Positions 58,834-64,000 of a DNA stretch of 64,000 nucleotides are shown piece by piece. Numbering within the stretch: position 1 is the first letter of the stretch; the number at the start of each line of letters is the position of its first letter. The position numbers were made by a program, and so were the translations under genes. Source of the DNA: CAYJBH01 sp964370825 (lineage in GTDB: Bacteria; Bacillota; Clostridia; Oscillospirales; Ruminococcaceae). The stretch is taken from contig CAYJKY010000003.1 in the NCBI GenBank assembly GCA_964370825.1, forward strand, positions 1 through 64,000. Direction: 5' to 3'. The notes beneath the pieces are model-generated. The model was not told where the DNA came from. It made no database searches and saw only the letters and a program-made list of their open reading frames with translations.

Positions 58834-60259
58834 CGCCTTTCGTTCTTCCGATTATCGGATTGCTTCCCGGAGCATCAAGTAGAACCTCCTCCGGCTCTAT
58901 TTTAAAATGTTTAGATATTAAATCCACTATCTTCGGGCCGCAAAACCCTGCTTGGCATCTTCCCGAACCGGCAAAGCATCTGCGCTTGACACCTGCTAAG
59001 GATTTTGGTGCAAACGGTCGATTAAGTGCATCTACAATCTCACCCTCGGTAACGCCTTCACAACGACAAATCACACGCCCATAAAGAGGATTTGTCTCGA
59101 CTGCTTTTGCCCTATCCTCGTGCCCTAAATATGCAACCCTCAAAAGGTTTCGTTTACCGTTAAAGCCTTCGTTAACCTCGGTTCCGGGTAATTTTTCCAC
59201 CACCATCTTTGCAACATCCTCAGCTATCGCAACAGCAGAGGAAAGACCGGGTGACTTTATGCCGGCAACGTTAAAAAATCCGGGACATGATTCCTCTTCA
59301 CCGATGATAAAATCATTCTCGGAGGAGTTGGCACGTATTCCGGCAAAGTTTCTGGTGTTTTCTCTAAAGTTAATGTCCGGCACCGACTTTACAGCACGCT
59401 GTTTCACCGACAAAAGACCGGCCGCCGTGGTGGAATCGTCCTCCGGCTCACAGTCCTCGGCATTCGGACCTACTATAAGGTTTCCATGTACTGTTGGTGC
59501 AACAAGCACACCCTTCCCGTGTTCGTTGGGACATTGAAATACGACACTGTTTAAAAGATATCCTTGGTTTTTATCCAACAGATAATACTCACCTTTGTTT
59601 GGCTTAATTTTAAATGGCTTACCACCCACCATGTCATTGATTTTATCGGCACCGACTCCGGCGGCATTTATTACCGTCCTTGCCTTTATTTCCCCATTGT
59701 TTGTGGATATTACAAAAGCTCCCTGTGAGCCGGTAATTCCGATTACCGAAGTTTCGGTTTTAACATCTACGCCGTTATTAAAAGCAACCTCGGCAAGTGC
59801 GGCGCAGTATTCCCAAGGGCTTACCACCGCACATCCCGGAGCTATTAATGCAGAATAAACCTCATGTGAAATATGAGGTTCTCTTTTAATTATTTCATCC
59901 TTATAGATAATACCTACATCGGTGAGTCCATTCGCAACGCCCCTATTATAGAGCTCCTCTACGGTTTTATGTTCCTTTTCGTTAAAAGCAAGCACCAACG
60001 AGCCCTTTTTATAGTATAAAACATCAAGCTCCTTGCACAGCTTTTCCGCCATCCTCGAGCCTCTGACATTATATTTTGCCATTAGGGTTCCCGGTTCAGG
60101 GTCATACCCTGCATGAATTATAGCACTGTTGGCTCTGGTTGCCCCCATCGAGACATCGTTTTCCTTCTCGATAAGGCAGATTGAAAGCTTGTATTTCGAC
60201 AGCTGATAGGATAGCGCAGATCCGCAGATACCCGCCCCGATAATGGCAACATCAAACAT
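58820..60259 (-). CDS. FAD-dependent glycerol-3-phosphate dehydrogenase/L-2-hydroxyglutarate oxidase-like protein with BFD domain
   Basis: A 479-residue two-part protein. The N-terminal DAO domain starts MFDVAIIGAGICGSALSYQL, with MGATRANSAIIHAGYD after it. The C-terminal BFD-like [2Fe-2S] domain has VICRCEGVTEGEIV and CFAGSGRCQAGFCGPK with four cysteines. This matches the anaerobic GlpA/LhgO-type enzymes that, with the next two genes, form a three-part dehydrogenase. Oxidation of glycerol-3-phosphate is the likely reaction but 2-hydroxyglutarate remains possible. Start 60259 gives the family N-terminus. Confidence 0.85.
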   Translation of the reverse strand: MFDVAIIGAGICGSALSYQLSKYKLSICLIEKENDVSMGATRANSAIIHAGYDPEPGTLMAKYNVRGSRMAEKLCKELDVLYYKKGSLVLAFNEKEHKTVEELYNRGVANGLTDVGIIYKDEIIKREPHISHEVYSALIAPGCAVVSPWEYCAALAEVAFNNGVDVKTETSVIGITGSQGAFVISTNNGEIKARTVINAAGVGADKINDMVGGKPFKIKPNKGEYYLLDKNQGYLLNSVVFQCPNEHGKGVLVAPTVHGNLIVGPNAEDCEPEDDSTTAAGLLSVKQRAVKSVPDINFRENTRNFAGIRANSSENDFIIGEEESCPGFFNVAGIKSPGLSSAVAIAEDVAKMVVEKLPGTEVNEGFNGKRNLLRVAYLGHEDRAKAVETNPLYGRVICRCEGVTEGEIVDALNRPFAPKSLAGVKRRCFAGSGRCQAGFCGPKIVDLISKHFKIEPEEVLLDAPGSNPIIGRTKGGADE

Positions 60260-60297
60260 AAAACACACCCGAATTTTGTTGAAATTTAACAGATTTA

Positions 60298-60326
60298 ATT
60301 ATATCAGCAAATGGCTCTGTTGTCAA
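60298..60326 (-). promoter_or_regulatory. Promoter of the FAD dehydrogenase operon
   Basis: On the minus strand: TTGACA (plus 60321-60326), 17-bp spacer, TATAAT (plus 60298-60303). This is a perfect consensus and separates the operon from the upstream dehydrogenase gene. Confidence 0.88.
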
Positions 60327-60351
60327 TACCGAGAGGGTTGCAAACGCCGTT

Positions 60352-61383
60352 CTAAAAAACTATAATTCCCTTTTTTTCGATATCATGGTTTAGCAGTCGT
60401 TCATGTGCTACAACTGCATCCTTAAAGTTGAAATAATCGGATATAAAATCCTTAAAAATCAAATCGCCGGAGTTTACCCATTGCATTATCTGATCACCTG
60501 CCGCCGCCTCTTCGTCCTTGCGTGGCATCTGCTGATAAATTACATTAAAGTTATATGAAGCTCTGCTGAAATCTATGGTAATCGTCTCCTGCGCCGGCAC
60601 ACCGTAAACAAGTATACTACCCCTGTCCTTTATCAGCGGCATACCTTGATTTATTACCGAGGGAAGGCCCACTGCATCCAGCACATAATCTATTCCATCC
60701 GGATATGCGGTTCGCACTATAGCCTCAACATCCTCTTCCTTTCCGTTAATTGTTATCGCTGCGCCAAACTCCTTTGCCACTTCAAGTTTTTCCGCAACAA
60801 TATCCACCGCTATTATGTCTTTAACTCCTAAAAGTTTCATAAGCTTTATATAGGTAAGCCCGACAGGTCCGCAACCAAAAACCGCAATACTCTCTTCCTG
60901 CTTTATCCCGAATGTTCTAATGGTGCTTAAAACCTCCCTAAATGTAACCAACATTACGGCATCCACCGGATCGATATCCCTTGAGAGTACCGTCTGCGCT
61001 ATCGCAACCTCCGGTGCCGTTCCGCTTTGAAACGCCGCTACATCATTTACAACAGCAAACTCACACAGTGCACCGTATCCCGCATGGTAACCACTGTGAC
61101 GTTGCTCGTCTATCTCCAAAAACGGAAGAATCACCCTGTCTCCAATCTTATAGCTTGTTACCTTAGAGCCAATCTCCACAACCTCTCCCACGCCCTCATG
61201 CCCGAGGATAATAGGATAGTTAGACTCCGGAAAGCCCTTAAAGCATTTATGTATAAGCTTAATATCTGTGCCGCACATCCCGCCGGCAATCATGCGAACT
61301 AGTGCCTGTTTTTCATTAATAATTGGCATTGAAACTTCGTGTATTTCCATCTCACCGGATTTAGTAACAACAAACGCTTTCAT
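60352..61383 (-). CDS. Zinc-type medium-chain dehydrogenase
   Basis: A 343-residue MDR-family dehydrogenase. The catalytic zinc Cys is in GMCGTD, followed by LGHEGVGEV; the NAD site is VFGCGPVGLTYIKL with D following the second strand. The usual four-Cys structural zinc loop is not present; EIDEQRHSGYHAGYG stands in its place. Substrate unknown, polyol or alcohol. GTGAGGT precedes the ATG. Confidence 0.85.
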   Translation of the reverse strand: MKAFVVTKSGEMEIHEVSMPIINEKQALVRMIAGGMCGTDIKLIHKCFKGFPESNYPIILGHEGVGEVVEIGSKVTSYKIGDRVILPFLEIDEQRHSGYHAGYGALCEFAVVNDVAAFQSGTAPEVAIAQTVLSRDIDPVDAVMLVTFREVLSTIRTFGIKQEESIAVFGCGPVGLTYIKLMKLLGVKDIIAVDIVAEKLEVAKEFGAAITINGKEEDVEAIVRTAYPDGIDYVLDAVGLPSVINQGMPLIKDRGSILVYGVPAQETITIDFSRASYNFNVIYQQMPRKDEEAAAGDQIMQWVNSGDLIFKDFISDYFNFKDAVVAHERLLNHDIEKKGIIVF

Positions 61384-61407
61384 ATTTACCTCACACTTTT
61401 TATTGAA

Positions 61408-61436
61408 ATATTAGCATAACTAAAAAAATATGTCAA
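61408..61436 (-). promoter_or_regulatory. Promoter of the zinc-type dehydrogenase gene
   Basis: On the minus strand: TTGACA (plus 61431-61436), 17-bp spacer, TAATAT (plus 61408-61413). Confidence 0.72.
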
Positions 61437-61534
61437 GTTTATAGTTAAGATACACATATTTTTCACCCATGTTACATTTCTTTTATGCTTTTGGCAAATA
61501 TAATAAAGATACCAAAGAAAGGAGTGGTAACATT

Positions 61535-62653
61535 ATGTTAAAGAAACATATTTATTCCACCTTAATTATATTATTAGCGGTAATATTAATTTTTGTGGGA
61601 TGCAAAGCAGTCACAACAACAGCAACAGTAGAGGAAAACAATATGCAGGAATTAAGCAACAAGGCAGCAGACATAGAAGCTTTAATCGAGGAAAAAAATC
61701 TTTCCACAACTTACCTTGCCGGCGGATGTTTTTGGGGGGTAGAGGAATATATGTCAAGGATAGAAGGGGTATATGATGCCTCGTCGGGATATGCCAACGG
61801 CAATACCGAAAACCCAAGCTACGAGGATGTAATCTACAACGGCACCGGTCACGCCGAGACGGTAAGGGTTGTATATGATTCCAAGGAAGTTTCACTTGAC
61901 GAATTATTAACCTATTTCTTTTTAGTAGTTGATCCGGTCTCGGTAAACAGGCAGGGCAACGATGTAGGCACACAATATCGCTCCGGTATCTATTATGAAA
62001 ACGAGGCGGACATGCAGGTCGCAAACGCCCACCTTGAAAAGCTACAACAGGAGTACGATGAGCCGATAGCGGTGGAGGTTCTTCCCCTTGACGGATTTTA
62101 TGTTGCCGAGGAATATCATCAGGACTATCTAATTAAAAACCCGAACGGCTACTGCCACATAAACATGGCAGTTTTGGACAACTATATTAAAATGAACGAG
62201 ATAGACGCCGAGGAGTACACCCTACCTACCGACGAGGAGTTAAAAGAAACACTAACACAAGAGCAATACGACATAACACAAAATGGTGCAACAGAGCGCG
62301 CATTTTCCAGCCCTCTTGACAAGTTTTATGAGGACGGCATCTATGTCGATATTACCACCGGAGAACCGCTGTTTAGTTCGGCAGATAAGTACGATTCCGG
62401 TAGCGGGTGGCCAAGCTTCACAAGACCGATAGCCGACGAGGTAATAACCGAACATGAGGATAAAGCCTTTGGTATGACACGCACCGAGGTAAAAAGCAGG
62501 GTTGGAGACGCCCACCTTGGACACGTGTTTGATGACGGACCGGACGACGACGGAGGACTACGCTACTGCATAAACGGAGCATCATTAGAATTTATCCCAT
62601 ACGATAAGATGGAGGAGGAAGGCTACGGCGAACTTTTAGATAGGGTTAAATAA
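61535..62653 (+). CDS. msrAB: Lipoprotein methionine sulfoxide reductase MsrAB
   Basis: A 372-residue fusion exported as a lipoprotein. The signal ends in the lipobox IFVGC at C23. MsrA comes first, with the catalytic C65 in AGGCFWGVEEY; MsrB follows with SGSGWPSFTRPI and its catalytic C345 in RYCINGASL. It reduces both stereoisomers of methionine sulfoxide in exported proteins. ATG 61535 is preceded by AAAGGAG. A strong terminator follows. Its leader has TATAAT at 61499-61504 but only weak -35 boxes. Confidence 0.94.
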   Translation: MLKKHIYSTLIILLAVILIFVGCKAVTTTATVEENNMQELSNKAADIEALIEEKNLSTTYLAGGCFWGVEEYMSRIEGVYDASSGYANGNTENPSYEDVIYNGTGHAETVRVVYDSKEVSLDELLTYFFLVVDPVSVNRQGNDVGTQYRSGIYYENEADMQVANAHLEKLQQEYDEPIAVEVLPLDGFYVAEEYHQDYLIKNPNGYCHINMAVLDNYIKMNEIDAEEYTLPTDEELKETLTQEQYDITQNGATERAFSSPLDKFYEDGIYVDITTGEPLFSSADKYDSGSGWPSFTRPIADEVITEHEDKAFGMTRTEVKSRVGDAHLGHVFDDGPDDDGGLRYCINGASLEFIPYDKMEEEGYGELLDRVK

Positions 62654-62666
62654 CACACCGAAATAT

Positions 62667-62711
62667 AAAAACATACAGGGTCGACCACAAAGGTTGACTC
62701 TGTATGTTTTT
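62667..62711 (+). terminator. Terminator after msrAB
   Basis: A stem of about 19 bp (62667-62686 with 62692-62711) with two imperfect pairs and a 5-nt loop, flanked by AAAAA and TTTTT. Confidence 0.88.
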
Positions 62712-62760
62712 GCTGTATTTTCGTGTGAAAGTTTGTGAGTTTTGACAAAAGTAAAATTTT

Positions 62761-62782
62761 TGTAAAATAAATGTAAAATAAA
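62761..62782. repeat. Two exact TGTAAAATAAA units before the VTC gene
   Basis: TGTAAAATAAA at 62761-62771 and 62772-62782. The region follows a TTGACA at 62742-62747 and probably holds the promoter, whose -10 box is poor at the usual distance. Confidence 0.45.
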
Positions 62783-62853
62783 TGCAATAAAATAATGTTT
62801 TCCTACATTAACTGTGTATAAGGATAAACAAAACTGTTGAAGGAGTCGATGAA

Positions 62854-63585
62854 ATGTCAGTACAAACTATTTTTAAGAGGTACGAGTTAAAGTATAAATT
62901 AACCGTACAACAGCATTTAGATCTATGTGAATGTATGAAGGAACATATGAAGCTTGATTCATATGGCAGACACAAGATATCAAATATCTACTTTGATACT
63001 GAGGATTACAGAATTATTCGTTCTTCACTTGAAAAACCACAGTACAAAGAAAAACTAAGATTGCGTATTTACGGAGAGCCTAACGACGAAAAGCCATCTT
63101 TTATTGAGCTTAAAAAGAAATTTAAGGGTGTTGTTTATAAAAGAAGAATTTCATCAAGTCAAAAAGAGGCATTATCTTACCTATTTAAGGGTGAGCAAAC
63201 CGAAAAATCATCGCAAATACATAAAGAAATTGATTACTTTATAGATAGCCACGATGGGCTGCTGTTGCCAAGGGTTTATTTATCATATGAGCGTGAGGCT
63301 TTTTACTGTGATGATGATGAAAATTTTAGAATGACTTTTGATTTTAATATTAATATGCGAGACACAAATGTAAGTCTTTATTCCGATAATCATGATGTTA
63401 GAGTTTTAGAGGATGACTATATTCTACTTGAAGTAAAAACCGTACGAGGTCTACCGTTTTGGTTGATTGACTTCTTTAACAAAAACAAGATATATAAAAC
63501 ATCTTTTTCAAAATACGGTACCGCTTACAATGCATACCTACTACCAAAATATATAGACGAACAAAGGAGACTAAAAAATGCTTGA
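62854..63585 (+). CDS. VTC-domain protein (polyphosphate polymerase-like)
   Basis: A 243-residue VTC-domain protein: FKRYELKYKLTVQQ at the start, ISNIYFDTEDYRII, LRLRIYG, PSFIELKKKFKGVVYKRR and VRVLEDDYILLEVKTV supply the basic and acidic residues of the tunnel seen in the yeast polyphosphate polymerase. In bacteria this protein is usually next to a DUF4956 membrane protein and a CotH-type kinase. It is likely to make or bind polyphosphate; activity is not proved by sequence. It overlaps the next gene by 8 bp. Confidence 0.85.
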   Translation: MSVQTIFKRYELKYKLTVQQHLDLCECMKEHMKLDSYGRHKISNIYFDTEDYRIIRSSLEKPQYKEKLRLRIYGEPNDEKPSFIELKKKFKGVVYKRRISSSQKEALSYLFKGEQTEKSSQIHKEIDYFIDSHDGLLLPRVYLSYEREAFYCDDDENFRMTFDFNINMRDTNVSLYSDNHDVRVLEDDYILLEVKTVRGLPFWLIDFFNKNKIYKTSFSKYGTAYNAYLLPKYIDEQRRLKNA

Positions 63586-64000
63586 TATATTATTTACCGG
63601 ATTATTTGACACAACAGCAGCCATGGCTGTTACTCTTTCCGACTTTTTCATATGTGTTATAACATCAATAGTGCTTGGACTATTAACTTCAAAGATGTAT
63701 TCATATAAGACAAAATGTACAAAAGGTTTTGTTTTAAGCCTTGCGGTTTTACCTCTTGCAATTTCAATTGTGATTATGATGGTAAACGGAAATATAGGTG
63801 CAGGTGTAGCTGTTGCCGGTGCGTTTAGCCTTGTACGTTTTCGCTCTGTTCCCGGCACCGCAAAAGAGATAAGTGCAATTTTCACCGCCATGTGTACCGG
63901 ACTTACCGTCGGTATGGGCTACATAGGTTTTGCTATTTTATTTGCAGTAATCGCGTCCCTGTTTGCTATGGTTTTAAGCATATCAAGCTTTGGCGAACCA
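63578..64000 (+). CDS. DUF4956 membrane protein, cut by the window edge
   Basis: The first 141 codons are visible. The product begins MLDILFTGLFDTTAAMAVTL and contains at least three membrane helices, with the family-typical GAGVAVAGAFSLVRFRSVPGTAKEIS-like stretch (GAFSLVRFRSVPGTAKEI). AAGGAG precedes the ATG. It overlaps the VTC gene by 8 bp, the usual pairing. The C-terminus is outside the window. Confidence 0.85.
   Translation, partial: MLDILFTGLFDTTAAMAVTLSDFFICVITSIVLGLLTSKMYSYKTKCTKGFVLSLAVLPLAISIVIMMVNGNIGAGVAVAGAFSLVRFRSVPGTAKEISAIFTAMCTGLTVGMGYIGFAILFAVIASLFAMVLSISSFGEP

Overview
The window is a contiguous piece of a Gram-positive, low-to-moderate GC genome, most likely a member of the Clostridia (Oscillospirales or a related order). 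The evidence is the gene order hprK-PHP-murB-rapZ-whiA-dnaE, the rplM-rpsI pair, class II fructose-bisphosphate aldolase, the two-subunit Fe-S L-serine dehydratase, strong GGAGG ribosome-binding sites and near-consensus sigma-A promoters. Species level cannot be fixed from the sequence alone.

Layout. (1) 0-10.8 kb, plus strand: a truncated URO-D-family gene at the left edge, then a core operon hprK-PHP phosphoesterase-murB-rapZ-whiA-dnaE-sdaAB-sdaAA, then fba with its own promoter and terminator. WhiA is unusually short and yvcK is absent from its usual place. (2) 10.9-13.5 kb, plus: thioredoxin-reductase-like protein, SDR, DUF6951 Cys-rich protein and HD protein. (3) 13.5-21.0 kb, minus: a degenerate amidase and an eight-gene envelope operon (GT4 glycosyltransferase, SppA, RDD protein, GtrA-HAD fusion, bitopic membrane protein, LegC aminotransferase, PtmE-type CBS-nucleotidyltransferase, 58-aa membrane protein). 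(4) 21.0-24.7 kb: a 1201-aa c-di-GMP phosphodiesterase with two degenerate GGDEF domains. (5) 25-28 kb: YjjG-like phosphatase, a self-regulated MerR protein, and a 3D/G5-domain cell-wall protein downstream of rpsI-rplM. (6) 29-36 kb: a TtcA-family gene apparently starting at ATT, a hypothetical protein, an ECF S-component/MerR/kinase operon, and a sulfatase/TIM-barrel isomerase/phosphopentomutase set. (7) 36.4-40.7 kb: decayed RAYT transposase carrying REP-like hairpins, then padR, permease-prefix, two DUF4097 genes and a DUF975 protein with a Q/Y-rich tail. (8) 41-46.8 kb, more AT-rich accessory genes: MarR-MATE, three GNATs, cardiolipin synthase, hypothetical protein. (9) tRNA-Leu(UAA) at 47.2 kb and a DHH protein. 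(10) 48.4-55.6 kb, minus: a seven-gene operon with LegG, two Gfo/Idh oxidoreductases, LegF and a two-component system, led by an MFS transporter. (11) 55.8-61.4 kb, minus: glycerol-3-phosphate-dehydrogenase-like trio with HAD phosphatase and zinc phospholipase-like protein, plus a zinc-type dehydrogenase. (12) 61.5 kb to end: MsrAB lipoprotein, VTC-domain protein and a DUF4956 protein cut by the window edge.

How the genes work together. The two minus-strand operons at 14-21 kb and 48-55 kb together hold much of a GDP-sugar route to a legionaminic-acid-type nonulosonate (PtmE, LegC, PtmF-like, LegG, LegF). LegB, LegH and LegI are not in the window. GtrA-HAD, RDD and the glycosyltransferase suggest lipid-linked glycan or glycolipid work at the membrane. 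The 55-60 kb operon looks like a lipid or glycerophosphate salvage unit. Regulation is readable for several units: two MerR promoters with 19-bp spacers and centred dyads, a PadR palindrome over a -35 box, a triple direct repeat in front of marR, and a possible L13 leader before rplM.
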